Notes under the pieces: generated by a model
Databases searched by the model: none
What the model was told of the DNA's origin: nothing
The model's input: only the letters and a program-made list of their open reading frames with translations
Program-made: the position numbers and the translations under genes
Assembly (NCBI GenBank): GCA_026196495.1
Contig: JAPHSY010000032.1
Location: forward strand, 17,454-81,453
Length of the DNA stretch: 64,000 bases
Reading direction: 5' to 3'
Source: Magnetovibrio sp.
GTDB taxonomy: Bacteria > Pseudomonadota > Alphaproteobacteria > Rhodospirillales > Magnetovibrionaceae
Shown here: positions 11,392 to 20,470 of the stretch, one piece after another
Numbering within the stretch: position 1 is the stretch's first letter
Layout of the letters: the number at the start of each line of letters is the position of its first letter

Positions 11392-13482
11392 CTAATCCGA
11401 AGGCTCATCCCCATCACGCCCAGGCACGACAACTTCATCATAATTGAAATCGGGATCATAAAAACTGAAAGCCCCCTTGCCCATGCCTTTGACTTTATAC
11501 ATGGCCTTATCGGAACGTTCGATCAGCTCCACGGGGTGAGAGCCGTGTTCAGGGTACATTGCAATGCCAACAGAAGCACCCAGGTTAAGATTTACACCTT
11601 CATAAACAAAGGGAGCCTCCAAGGCTTCAAATATACCCTTCGCAACAACTTCAACACTTTTTCGACCTTCAACTCCCAAAGCCATAATCAAAAACTCATC
11701 ACCACCAAGTCGGGCAACAGTGTCACTTTCACGCACGCAATCAGTTAAGCGTTTGGCGATTTCTTGAAGGACAAAATCACCAGCCAAGTGTCCGTATGTA
11801 TCGTTAACAGGTTTAAAACCATCCAAATCAATGAACATGATGCCCAATTCAACTTGGTCGCGTTCGGCTTTGGGGATTGCTGTGGCAATACGGTCTTCCA
11901 ACAACGCCCGGTTGGGCAGTCCAGTCAAAGCATCATAGTTGGCACGTTGATAAAGCTGTTCTTCACGTTCTTTTTGCTCAGTCGCATCTTTAAAGACGGC
12001 TACAAAATTTTCAATTTCACCTTGCTCATTTCGGATCACCGAAATGTTTTGATGCTGGACAAAAAGTTCACCATTTTTGCGGCGGTTCCATATTTCCCCC
12101 ACCCAGTGCCCTTCGTGTTTCAGGTCTTTCCACAAATTATGATAGAAATCTTCATCGTGACGGCCCGAGGACAAGAATTTTGGGTCATGACCTATGGCAT
12201 CGTTCAGATCATATCCCGTAATTTTGCTAAAGGCAGGGTTGGCTGAAATGATCCGATTGCCTGCATCCGAAATCAACATGCCCTGAGCCGACGTCTGAAA
12301 CAAAGCCGTCGCAAGACGTTGTTCTCGCTCGGCTTCTTTACGGGCATTGATGTCAGACAGCGTAATCACAACGCTTTCACCTAACTTCACCCCAATGATC
12401 CGCACCCAGCCCTGCATCGTTTTTTCATGATAGAGCTGCTCAAGATCAAATGGGGTACCTGTGTCCAAAGTCTGGATACAGTGCTTCATAACCCCCTGAG
12501 AAATCATATGCGGCATTTCCAAGCGGAACAAACGGCCCATCAATTCTGAACGGTTTCGTCCCAATATTTCTTCCGCACGACGATTAACGTGCGAAAAACT
12601 CAAATCCGCAATATGGTTGTTTGTATCGCGCACCCCTTGCAATACCAAGAAACCGTCCAAAGACGTTGCAAGAATACCGTCTACAAGATCTTTGCCACGC
12701 TGTGTTTGCATTTCGTCATATTTTTCAATGGAAATATCAACACCCGTGCCACGATACCCTTGAAATACATTATCTTTGTCAAATACGGGCAAACCGCTGA
12801 TACGAAACCATTGCTCGCCACCACCAGCTTCCATGGCAGCGATGTATTCAAAGTTATTGATGGGTTTGTGATCCTGAAGCTTCTTACGGTAAGTGCCCAA
12901 TTTGGCATCAGAGTGCTGTTGCGATGTGTTAATCGCAATATCTTTACCGATGGAATCCTCTGCATTGAGCCCGGTAATCGCCGTGAACTCATCAGATAGG
13001 TAAGTAAACGTCAGTTCTGGTCCCATTTCCCAAAACCAGTCGGCACCGGCAGCAGCAAAATCTTGAAAACGCTGCTCATTCAAACGCAATTCAGCTGCCA
13101 TATGGGCGCGTTCTACAGAATAGCGAATGGCATGGCGCAACAAATTGCCGTCAAAAGCCCCTTTGATTAAGAAATCTTGGCACCCGCGCTTCAGGGCTTG
13201 TTTTGCAGTTGTCGTGTCCCCCGATGCGGTCAGGACAATGATCGCAACATCTGGGGACTGTTCTCGGATTGCATCCAACGTTGCCATATCAACGGAATCA
13301 GGCAACATCAAATCCAGCAACACAATATCAAATTGGGCCACTTGTAAGGCGATGAGCGCCTCTGACAAGGTTGTTGCCTCAACGACATCGTAGGAATCAC
13401 TGCGCCCTTCCCCCATATACCGGCGAATAATTTTTCTATTAATACTGCTATCTTCGACAAGAAGCGTGCGAATTGTAGGCAT
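11392..13482 (-). CDS. REC-PAS-PAS-PAS-GGDEF diguanylate cyclase
   Basis: This 696-residue cytoplasmic protein probably makes cyclic di-GMP under phosphorelay control. A receiver domain spans residues 1-120 with phospho-acceptor D57. Three PAS-like regions follow (about 135-255, 265-385 and 390-505). The GGDEF domain spans about 515-675. The active motif GGDEF is at 593-597, with an RxxD inhibitory site (RESD, 584-587) exactly five residues before it, so product inhibition is expected. There is no EAL domain. No histidine kinase is adjacent. It lies in the accessory block between tpiA and ppiD, transcribed with tpiA's strand but 127 bp downstream of it. Confidence 0.9.
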   Translation of the reverse strand: MPTIRTLLVEDSSINRKIIRRYMGEGRSDSYDVVEATTLSEALIALQVAQFDIVLLDLMLPDSVDMATLDAIREQSPDVAIIVLTASGDTTTAKQALKRGCQDFLIKGAFDGNLLRHAIRYSVERAHMAAELRLNEQRFQDFAAAGADWFWEMGPELTFTYLSDEFTAITGLNAEDSIGKDIAINTSQQHSDAKLGTYRKKLQDHKPINNFEYIAAMEAGGGEQWFRISGLPVFDKDNVFQGYRGTGVDISIEKYDEMQTQRGKDLVDGILATSLDGFLVLQGVRDTNNHIADLSFSHVNRRAEEILGRNRSELMGRLFRLEMPHMISQGVMKHCIQTLDTGTPFDLEQLYHEKTMQGWVRIIGVKLGESVVITLSDINARKEAEREQRLATALFQTSAQGMLISDAGNRIISANPAFSKITGYDLNDAIGHDPKFLSSGRHDEDFYHNLWKDLKHEGHWVGEIWNRRKNGELFVQHQNISVIRNEQGEIENFVAVFKDATEQKEREEQLYQRANYDALTGLPNRALLEDRIATAIPKAERDQVELGIMFIDLDGFKPVNDTYGHLAGDFVLQEIAKRLTDCVRESDTVARLGGDEFLIMALGVEGRKSVEVVAKGIFEALEAPFVYEGVNLNLGASVGIAMYPEHGSHPVELIERSDKAMYKVKGMGKGAFSFYDPDFNYDEVVVPGRDGDEPSD

Positions 13483-13588
13483 TGTTTCGGGGGGCCCTAA
13501 ATGTACAGTCCTTATTTACATACCATTTTATACAGCCTTGGATACACTACATAGTTTTGTGTATGGGCCGTTTTCATCTGCGCTTTCC

Positions 13589-15190
13589 TCACTTTTGAGG
13601 TCCCTGTATTAATGTCAAAGTCTTCGGCGGTAAGTTTTGAAGTGTATAACCACGCCTTAAATCTTTGACCTCACTCAATACAGCACCTTGAGTGGCAATC
13701 GTGGCAATGATCGGGGCTTGAACAGCTTGATTTGCATTCCAGCGCGTAAAACACAGTAAGTAATCAGCCTGATCCAAAGTTTGCACAATAGTGGCGTATT
13801 GATCCAAATATGGCTCTGCAGAGGGTTGCGGGCCACACACAAAAACCGTGTAAGCCCCTTCATCACCTTGACGTAATTTGGTTAAGGCATGAGCAGCATC
13901 TTTGTAGCTCACCGCCCAATAATCCAGTTCATAACGCCCCTGCACCCCATCTGTCCCGCCCGCATACATGTTGTAAACGACATAAGTATAAGGGAAGCTG
14001 GTGATGATGCGCGCACCACTGATCGCCACACCAACACTGATCGCCACAATAACAAATTTGGATGGCTTGATCCAAGTAAGGCCCAGGGCCACCAACACCC
14101 CCATGGGCGGGACAACGAATAAGAAGTGGCGGATACCATCATAATGTACAGCCCCAGATAGCACACTATAGAGAGGTGGGAAAAACGCCCCCAACATCAG
14201 CACCATTAAACCAAAGCCAAGCTTACGATCTCCTGCTCTGATCGCTTTTGTCCACGCAATTACGGCCCAAGGCACGCTGATGACAAGTCCCAACAACAGG
14301 ATTTCGGGCAGTTTAACGCCGAACGATAAGGGCCAGTAAAACCATGGTATTTGATTGGATGGATAGGTATTACCCGCCAACAGAACATCAATGACAAAAT
14401 CAAAATTTGACGTCTGAAGCAGACTAAACAGCATCAAATGGAGCGGTGCCTCCCATGAGCGCGGCCACAGCGCAAACGTCAGTATAAAGGCCGGAATAGC
14501 GACCAAAAACAACGTCCGTGCGATAGAAGCCACTTCAGGTATTCGTCCTGATATGGGGGAACGTGCATGACGCCACAAATAATGTTGAGCCAACAGCACG
14601 CCTAAATAGGCCACCACCAACACCCCACCAATACGCACCCCCATGGCACATCCGAGGGCAACGCCCAGCCACACTGCTGTGGTCAACTTAACTTCTGGGA
14701 ATTGCTCAAAGCTCAACACCGCCAAGTACAATGCCCAGATGTAGGCAGCTGCAAAGGGAATGTCTTTGGCATTGATGAACATATGGCCGACATAACTCGG
14801 CGTCGTTACCAACAACACCAAAGCCAAAAAACCAACCGTGGCCCCGCCCAGATATCGCCCAAAACGCCATACCCCAATTAGTCCAACTAAGCCCGTTAAT
14901 GACGTCAACAGGTGGCGCGTGTCTTGTGGTGCAAACGGCAGAATTCGCACGAAAGCCTGGGCTATCGTATCGAACAAGCCGCCATACAGTGGCAAGTTGT
15001 TGTACGTCAGTGCGCGTTGGTCATCGAAACCCGAAGAGAAATAGGCCAAGATCATATCGCCATAAATGCTTTGAAAATGATCATCCCAAGCTTGGCCCGG
15101 TGTTTGAAACCCCAGCACAATCCACAATAATGTACCCGCCAATACGCCAACGGATAATTTATCAAAGGTGTTGAGGGTTCTAAGTGCCAT
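13589..15190 (-). CDS. Membrane glycosyltransferase, family 39-like
   Basis: This 533-residue integral membrane protein has about ten or more hydrophobic segments. Its N-terminal half resembles the dolichyl-phosphate-mannose (GT39/ArnT-like, PMT_2) fold. An acidic cluster, WDDHFQS near residue 35, lies in the first large periplasmic loop, where these enzymes place the catalytic Asp. A conserved-looking NAKDIPFAAAY segment follows at about 140. The C-terminal 130 residues are soluble and look periplasmic. The family moves sugars from polyprenyl phosphates to lipids or proteins in the periplasm. The substrate cannot be predicted. No linked polyprenyl-phosphate glycosyltransferase was seen. Confidence 0.75.
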   Translation of the reverse strand: MALRTLNTFDKLSVGVLAGTLLWIVLGFQTPGQAWDDHFQSIYGDMILAYFSSGFDDQRALTYNNLPLYGGLFDTIAQAFVRILPFAPQDTRHLLTSLTGLVGLIGVWRFGRYLGGATVGFLALVLLVTTPSYVGHMFINAKDIPFAAAYIWALYLAVLSFEQFPEVKLTTAVWLGVALGCAMGVRIGGVLVVAYLGVLLAQHYLWRHARSPISGRIPEVASIARTLFLVAIPAFILTFALWPRSWEAPLHLMLFSLLQTSNFDFVIDVLLAGNTYPSNQIPWFYWPLSFGVKLPEILLLGLVISVPWAVIAWTKAIRAGDRKLGFGLMVLMLGAFFPPLYSVLSGAVHYDGIRHFLFVVPPMGVLVALGLTWIKPSKFVIVAISVGVAISGARIITSFPYTYVVYNMYAGGTDGVQGRYELDYWAVSYKDAAHALTKLRQGDEGAYTVFVCGPQPSAEPYLDQYATIVQTLDQADYLLCFTRWNANQAVQAPIIATIATQGAVLSEVKDLRRGYTLQNLPPKTLTLIQGPQK

Positions 15191-15241
15191 GACCGTGACG
15201 CTAACGTATTGAAGACATAGACGTCTAGCTTTCCCATAAAA

Positions 15242-15273
15242 AAACGGAGCGCGGTGATGAGCGCGCTCCGTTT
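15242..15273 (-). terminator. Terminator after small membrane protein gene
   Basis: The 12-bp perfect stem AAACGGAGCGCG / CGCGCTCCGTTT has an 8-nt loop and, on the minus strand, is followed by a run of T. It ends the small gene at 15294 and separates it from the glycosyltransferase gene. Confidence 0.85.
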
Positions 15274-15293
15274 ACGGTTTGATCTGTTTGCGG

Positions 15294-15482
15294 CTAAGCT
15301 TGATTGCCCATCATAGCCTTTGCCACGATAATGGATACAGGAATGGCCAACGCTGTACCAATCGCAACGGAGCCAATCACGCCCGTTGCATTGTTAAGTC
15401 CAAGCGGCAATGTCAATGCCAACAAAACCAAAATTCCTGACAACGTAACCATTGCCATTAAGAAAACAACAAATCGTAACAT
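15294..15482 (-). CDS. Small two-TM membrane protein
   Basis: This 62-residue protein starts with MLRFVVFLMAMVTLSG. It has two hydrophobic helices (about 3-25 and 33-55) and a short polar tail ending in KAMMGNQA. GGGAGG lies 10 nt before the chosen ATG; the longer frame to a GTG at 15500 would contain this ribosome site, so it is rejected. It resembles short membrane proteins sometimes misannotated as CTP synthetase in alphaproteobacteria, but I cannot give a function. It is monocistronic, with a strong terminator 21 bp downstream. Confidence 0.7.
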   Translation of the reverse strand: MLRFVVFLMAMVTLSGILVLLALTLPLGLNNATGVIGSVAIGTALAIPVSIIVAKAMMGNQA

Positions 15483-15575
15483 GATCTTTTGACCTCCCAC
15501 TGGTCGTTATAAGAATCGTCTATATAACAAACAGTAGCAAAACATCCAATGCGTGCAAACATTTGAACCAAAAAC

Positions 15576-16376
15576 CTAACCAAGCAATCCCTCTAGGGTA
15601 TTTGACAACGGCTTGATAACATTACGATCAGACCAGTACTGCCCGTGGCTCAATGGGTTCCAGCTTGTAATCAGTCCCCCGGCATTGATGTCGTGATCAT
15701 TGGCAATTTCAAAAGTTTTTCCCAATTGGCGAACGGGCCATCCTAAAGCATCATCGGGATCGTAATAATTGTCCCATTTGAAGTCACCATGAGGCTTAGA
15801 AAAGCATTTTCGTGTTGTCATACCACCAACAAAAATCGGAATATTGCACCCCGTGGTGATGAGATGCTTAAGGCTTTTCAGCTTCAAAAATTTAAGCTCA
15901 TCGGGTGCGATACCATCCGTGTTTTTAAAGATGTTCTTTCCTTTTTGCGCATCCCATAGATAATTAGAAATGACTTGGCAGCCCAAGGATTGCGCAATAA
16001 TCACAACATGCTTGTCATTTACATTTTTCAAATCTCGATAAGCTCTTTTCAGCTTCATTTGAATGGCTTTTTGTGCTGCTAGGTATGTTCCCTCACCTCT
16101 CTGGGCACTGTGTTCCAATGAACTGGCATCACTGAAACTGTACAGGAAGAATTTTCTCAAACGTGAGCTATCGATATCGTTGTTTGGTTCACCATTTACG
16201 TCCTTCCACAAGGCATCCTGCGGTTTTTGCATGGCTGGGGCGTATTGAACATTTTGAAACGAAATCTGGCTCCATCTGTCCCCCAATCTCTTTTTTAAAC
16301 CTTTTTCAAGATCGCCAAAGTAGTTCGGCTTTATTTTCCCCATTCCATGCAGGGTGACTAAAGCTACCTTTTTCAT
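15576..16376 (-). CDS. Alpha/beta hydrolase-like protein
   Basis: The 266-residue protein opens with KKVALVTLHGMG, a beta strand plus an HG-type oxyanion loop. It carries a nucleophile-elbow-like VVIIAQSLGCQVIS near residue 130, where the usual GxSxG is replaced by AQSLG. Later segments (TTGCNIPIF, DPDDALGWP, NDHDINAGG) could supply the acid and His. It has no signal peptide. An exact AAGGGGG lies before the ATG. The sequence is AT-richer and Lys-rich compared with its neighbours, which suggests transfer. A serine hydrolase of the alpha/beta fold is the best guess; the substrate is unknown. Confidence 0.6.
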   Translation of the reverse strand: MKKVALVTLHGMGKIKPNYFGDLEKGLKKRLGDRWSQISFQNVQYAPAMQKPQDALWKDVNGEPNNDIDSSRLRKFFLYSFSDASSLEHSAQRGEGTYLAAQKAIQMKLKRAYRDLKNVNDKHVVIIAQSLGCQVISNYLWDAQKGKNIFKNTDGIAPDELKFLKLKSLKHLITTGCNIPIFVGGMTTRKCFSKPHGDFKWDNYYDPDDALGWPVRQLGKTFEIANDHDINAGGLITSWNPLSHGQYWSDRNVIKPLSNTLEGLLG

Positions 16377-16613
16377 GACATACCCCCTTTCCGCTTCTCA
16401 CAAAATATAACGTTGTCCTCCATATGTAATTTTCAACCATTTATTGCATTTTGATGTTATCGAGATGTTGCACAGACATTTCAAACTTTGCCGTATTCCT
16501 CACTTGCTCTGAAACCGCCCCCCTTTTATGATGCCGAGCATTCTTAAGGGGACGAATGATTCCCTTGAGTTTTCTTATGTTTTTGCCCCCTGTTATTAGG
16601 ATAAATCGCCGTC

Positions 16614-18506
16614 ATGCTCGAATTCATGCGCAAGTCCGCAAACACCATCTTCATCAAAGCCTTTTTGGGCCTTTTGGTGCTCAGTTTCGCCGTCTGGGGG
16701 ATTGGCGATATTTTTAGGGGGCGCGCGGACCAAGTTACAGTGGCAACCGTCGGGGAAACCAACATTCCTGTTGATTACTACCGTGCTCAGTATTTACGTG
16801 AACTCGAACGCATGTCACAGGTGTTTGGTCAGCAAGTCACCCCTGAAATGGCAAAGGCCATGGGCTTGGGCGTGATGATCGCAAGCCGCATTGTCCAAGA
16901 AACCCTCGTCAATGAAGGTGCACGCGAGTTGGGCGTCTACATTTCAGACACTCAAATATTGGATGCCATACACCGGTCCCCAGAATTCAAGAACGAAGCT
17001 GGCCAATTTGATCGCAATGTTTTCAGGTCCAGATTGACCCAAGCTGGCTTTACTGAAGATCGTTATGTTGGTTTTGTACGTGAGAATATGTCTCGCAACC
17101 AATACTTGGCCCCGGTTCAAAGCGGTGCAACACCACCCAAAACTTTGGTCGATGCACTTTACGTCCATGCCCAAGAGCAACGCACAGCCGATGTTATCCG
17201 CATTGATCACGTCAAATTGACCAACGTACCCGCTCCGTCTGAAGAACAGCTGAAAACGTACCACACGGAAAATTCAGGCCAATTCATGGCGCCGGAATAT
17301 CGCAAGTTGACCGCCATCGTGTTGAAAAGTGAAGACCTCACCAATACCATTGAGGTTACGGAAGACGACATTCAAAAAGCCTATGACGAACGCGAAGCCG
17401 ACTACTTAACGCCGGAAAAACGCACACTCCGTCAAGTGTTGGTCAAAGACGAAGAAAGTGCCAACAAAGCCAAAGCCCTGTTGGATGGTGGAAAGCCGCT
17501 GGCCGCTGTTGTTACCGAAGTGGGGGCAAACCCGGCGATGACCAACATTGGTGAATTCACCAGTGCCGATGCCGCAAACCTATCTCCCGACATTGCAACT
17601 GCGGTATTTGCCCTTAAAAACGGTGGTATTTCAGCACCACTGCAAAGCCCCTTGGGCTGGCATGTATTTGAAGTGGTCGACATTACTGCGCAAATCGTGA
17701 AGCCATTGGCGGATGTACGCGATGACTTGGCACAGGCCGTCAAATTGGACCGTGCTCTGAACGTGCTGTTCGAACAGTCCAATGAAATTGAGGACAAACT
17801 CGGCGGCGGCATGACTTTTGAAGAAGCTGCTACAGCATCAGGCTTAAAAACCGTTCATGTTCCTGCTGTTGATGCTCAAGGTCTGACCCCAGAAGGTATT
17901 CCAGCTAAACTTCCATATCTTAATGAAGTTGTTGCCGAAGGCTTTAAGCTTGGCGAGGGCCAAGATAGCGCCATGACCGAAGCCGGAGATTCCCAAGCGT
18001 TCTTCGTGGTACGTGTAGACGGTGTCACCACCCCAGCCTTGCGTCCCTTGGACACGGTTAAGAAAGAAGTCACGCAAGCTTGGGACGCCAAAGCCCGCGG
18101 TGAGCTGGCTGCTGATCTTGCAAAAACCATTACGGATCGCATGAATACAGGTGAAAAAGCGGCTGATATTGCTAAGGCTTTTGGCCTCACCGCTTCAACA
18201 ACCAAGCCAATGACACGTGAAGGTATTGGTATGGAAGTCAACGCCATGCCGGCAACATTATTGGTTAAGCTATTTGAATTGAAACAAGGTGATGCCGCAT
18301 CGGAAGAAGGTACGGGTGCACATACAGTCGCACGCGTGAACACCATCACCACGGCCACCGTTGACCCGCAAAGCACAGATTACAAATCGGTTCGGGACAA
18401 AACCGTTGGCGACATTCAGACCGATTTGCTGACCCAGTTGACCCAAGCTTTGGAAGGCAAGTACAGCGTTTCCATCAACCAACAAGTCATCGACCAAGCT
18501 TATTGA
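16614..18506 (+). CDS. ppiD: Periplasmic folding chaperone/isomerase PpiD-SurA type
   Basis: This inner-membrane-anchored chaperone helps outer-membrane and periplasmic proteins fold after Sec export. The 630-residue protein has a cytosolic stub, one TM at about 13-33 (FIKAFLGLLVLSFAVWGIG), a SurA_N-like chaperone region to about residue 250, and a parvulin domain at about 260-370 (TLRQVLV to LGWHVFEVVD), then a C-terminal chaperone arm. AGGA lies before the ATG. PpiD parvulin domains are often catalytically weak, and I cannot judge activity by eye. The stop lies only 17 bp before the trpE ATG, so the two are cotranscribed, an alphaproteobacterial arrangement. Confidence 0.9.
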   Translation: MLEFMRKSANTIFIKAFLGLLVLSFAVWGIGDIFRGRADQVTVATVGETNIPVDYYRAQYLRELERMSQVFGQQVTPEMAKAMGLGVMIASRIVQETLVNEGARELGVYISDTQILDAIHRSPEFKNEAGQFDRNVFRSRLTQAGFTEDRYVGFVRENMSRNQYLAPVQSGATPPKTLVDALYVHAQEQRTADVIRIDHVKLTNVPAPSEEQLKTYHTENSGQFMAPEYRKLTAIVLKSEDLTNTIEVTEDDIQKAYDEREADYLTPEKRTLRQVLVKDEESANKAKALLDGGKPLAAVVTEVGANPAMTNIGEFTSADAANLSPDIATAVFALKNGGISAPLQSPLGWHVFEVVDITAQIVKPLADVRDDLAQAVKLDRALNVLFEQSNEIEDKLGGGMTFEEAATASGLKTVHVPAVDAQGLTPEGIPAKLPYLNEVVAEGFKLGEGQDSAMTEAGDSQAFFVVRVDGVTTPALRPLDTVKKEVTQAWDAKARGELAADLAKTITDRMNTGEKAADIAKAFGLTASTTKPMTREGIGMEVNAMPATLLVKLFELKQGDAASEEGTGAHTVARVNTITTATVDPQSTDYKSVRDKTVGDIQTDLLTQLTQALEGKYSVSINQQVIDQAY

Positions 18507-18523
18507 TCCAGGATCACATACAC

Positions 18524-20041
18524 ATGGATTTAACCCCTGATCAATCGGCCTTTGAACAGACCTACAACAAGGGTCATGCACAAGTTGTATGGACCACGTT
18601 GTTGGGTGATTTAGACACCCCGGTTTCGGCCTACATGAAGCTGGTGGGGGCCGACCAATTGGGCTTTTTGCTGGAATCCGTGGAAGGCGGTGCCAATCGC
18701 GGACGCTATTCCTTTGTCGGTTGTCGCCCGGACCTCATCTGGCGCGCCACAGGTGAGCAGGCCGAGATCAACCGCAATGCCTTAGAAGACGCGAACACCT
18801 TTGCCACCTGCCCCGTGGCTGAAGAACACGGCACATTGAAATCCCTGCGCGCTTTGCTGGCCGAAAGCCGCATTGATATGCCCGAAGATCTCCCCCCCAT
18901 GGCTGCGGGCCTGATCGGTTATCTGTCCTATGACAGTGTGCGCTTGGTTGAAAATATCCCCAATAACAACCCAGACGTCTTGAATGTACCGGATGGTTTA
19001 TTCTTGCGCCCAACCGTGATTACCATTTTTGACAATGCATCCGATAACGTCTTTGTGGTGACACCGGTTTATCCCGCAGATGGCGTTAATGCGGAACAAG
19101 CATACGATGCTGCACAGGATCGACTGGGTCGCACCATTTCAGATTTTGAAAGTGCGTTGCCGCCTCAACCCGTTCAGCAAAATACTTTGGACCTACCCGA
19201 ACCACAGTCCAATATGGAGAAATCCGCCTTCTTCAATATGGTTGACAAAGCCAAGGAATACATCTTGGCGGGTGATATCTTCCAGGTGGTTTTGAGCCAA
19301 CGTTTCAAACTTCCGTTTAGCTTGCCGCCGTTTGCATTTTACCGTTCTTTGCGGCGTATCAACCCTGCTCCGTTCTTATTCTATTTGAACTTTGGCGGTT
19401 TTCAGGTTGCGGGGTCCAGCCCCGAAATTTTGGTCCGTTTGCGTGATGGCACCGTGACCATCCGCCCCATTGCCGGAACACGTCCACGTGGCGCGACTGT
19501 GGCCGAAGATAAAGCCTTAGAAGAAGATTTGCTGGCCGATCCTAAAGAACGTGCTGAACACTTGATGCTATTGGACCTGGGCCGTAATGATGTTGGCCGT
19601 GTTGCCAAAGTCGGTACCATCAACGTCACAGATAGCTACATGATTGAACGCTATAGCCACGTTATGCACATCGTTTCCAACGTCGAAGGTAAAATTGCCG
19701 ATGGGAAAGATGCGATTGATGCCCTTTATGCAGGTTTTCCAGCAGGGACAGTGTCCGGTGCCCCTAAGGTCCGGGCCATGGAAATCATCGATGAATTGGA
19801 GCCTGAAAAACGTGGAATTTATGCCGGATGTATTGGTTATTTCGGTGCCGACGGAGAAATGGATACCTGTATTGCACTGCGTACAGCCGTTATCAAAGAT
19901 GGCTGGCTCTATGCACAAGCTGGCGGCGGTGTGGTGACCGACTCAACCCCATTGGGTGAATTTGATGAGAGCTGCAACAAAGCCAAAGCTTTGATCCGTG
20001 CTGCACAAGAAGCTGTACGCTACGCTCGGCGCAACAACTAA
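18524..20041 (+). CDS. trpE: Anthranilate synthase component I
   Basis: TrpE makes anthranilate from chorismate, using ammonia from TrpG, the first step to tryptophan. I start at the ATG at 18524, preceded by AGGA; a TTG at 18503 overlapping ppiD is less likely. The 505-residue protein has the N-terminal Trp-binding region with LLESVEGG (the LLES feedback site) near residue 50, and the C-terminal chorismate-binding domain with PEILVRL, IRPIAGTRPRG, DLGRNDVGRV, the GTVSGAPKVRAMEII stretch and QAGGGVV. It is separated from trpGDC by 6.7 kb of accessory genes, although in relatives trpE and trpGDC adjoin. A strong terminator follows. Confidence 0.95.
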   Translation: MDLTPDQSAFEQTYNKGHAQVVWTTLLGDLDTPVSAYMKLVGADQLGFLLESVEGGANRGRYSFVGCRPDLIWRATGEQAEINRNALEDANTFATCPVAEEHGTLKSLRALLAESRIDMPEDLPPMAAGLIGYLSYDSVRLVENIPNNNPDVLNVPDGLFLRPTVITIFDNASDNVFVVTPVYPADGVNAEQAYDAAQDRLGRTISDFESALPPQPVQQNTLDLPEPQSNMEKSAFFNMVDKAKEYILAGDIFQVVLSQRFKLPFSLPPFAFYRSLRRINPAPFLFYLNFGGFQVAGSSPEILVRLRDGTVTIRPIAGTRPRGATVAEDKALEEDLLADPKERAEHLMLLDLGRNDVGRVAKVGTINVTDSYMIERYSHVMHIVSNVEGKIADGKDAIDALYAGFPAGTVSGAPKVRAMEIIDELEPEKRGIYAGCIGYFGADGEMDTCIALRTAVIKDGWLYAQAGGGVVTDSTPLGEFDESCNKAKALIRAAQEAVRYARRNN

Positions 20042-20058
20042 CTCACTAATTTAAAAGC

Positions 20059-20097
20059 AAACCGGGGGCATGCATAAGGCATCCCCCCGGTTTTTTT
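20059..20097. terminator. Terminator after trpE, probably bidirectional
   Basis: AAACCGGGGG pairs with CCCCCGGTTT, with an inner GC-rich part (ATGC / GCAT), followed by seven T on the plus strand. It ends trpE and, on the minus strand, may also end the small gene at 20113. Confidence 0.88.
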
Positions 20098-20112
20098 ATA
20101 CTTTTTAGCTGA

Positions 20113-20256
20113 TTAGCCGCAAACTGCAGGATTGGGTTCCACAGATGCGACACATGCGAAGCCACGCGCCAAAGCTCTTAGGAGCAAATACGCAAATACG
20201 CCAGTTGTAGCGATGGCAAAAATGCCCAGAGCCCAAATCAATAAAAATGCAAACAT
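20113..20256 (-). CDS. Small single-TM membrane peptide
   Basis: The 47-residue frame starts MFAFLLIWALGIFAIA and ends in a soluble tail with two Cys (GFACVASVEPNPAVCG). AAAGGA lies 7 nt before the ATG at 20256-20254, a good ribosome site. An in-frame ATG two codons earlier is too close to that site. One TM spans about residues 2-29. The trpE terminator downstream can serve this gene. I do not recognise the family. The Cys-containing tail would face the periplasm or cytosol depending on topology. Confidence 0.6.
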   Translation of the reverse strand: MFAFLLIWALGIFAIATTGVFAYLLLRALARGFACVASVEPNPAVCG

Positions 20257-20410
20257 GTTCATTTCCTTTCGGGGTAACGAATCAAGGTCTTTATATTAGT
20301 TAACTATAATATAGTCACCTTAATCAATTATTACACCCCCCGCAAGGACATATTAGACATTCCTTATATGCATGGCTTATGAAGGGATTATGAATTGTTA
20401 TTGGCAAAAA

Positions 20411-20445
20411 TTTAGGCCCCACTCCAAATTGGTGCAGGGCCTAAA
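20411..20445 (-). terminator. Terminator after periplasmic coiled-coil gene
   Basis: TTTAGGCCC / GGGCCTAAA form a 9-bp stem; the loop has a second short complementarity (CCAA/TTGG). On the minus strand it is followed by ATTTTTGCC. It lies 26 bp beyond the stop at 20471 and ends the copper/thiol cassette. Confidence 0.75.
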
Positions 20446-20470
20446 GTATACAGAATATAATGGTATGGGT

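Noticed and set aside
18503..18523. TTG start for trpE overlapping the ppiD stop
   Set aside because: The ATG at 18524 has AGGA at good spacing, and the extra seven residues are not typical of TrpE.
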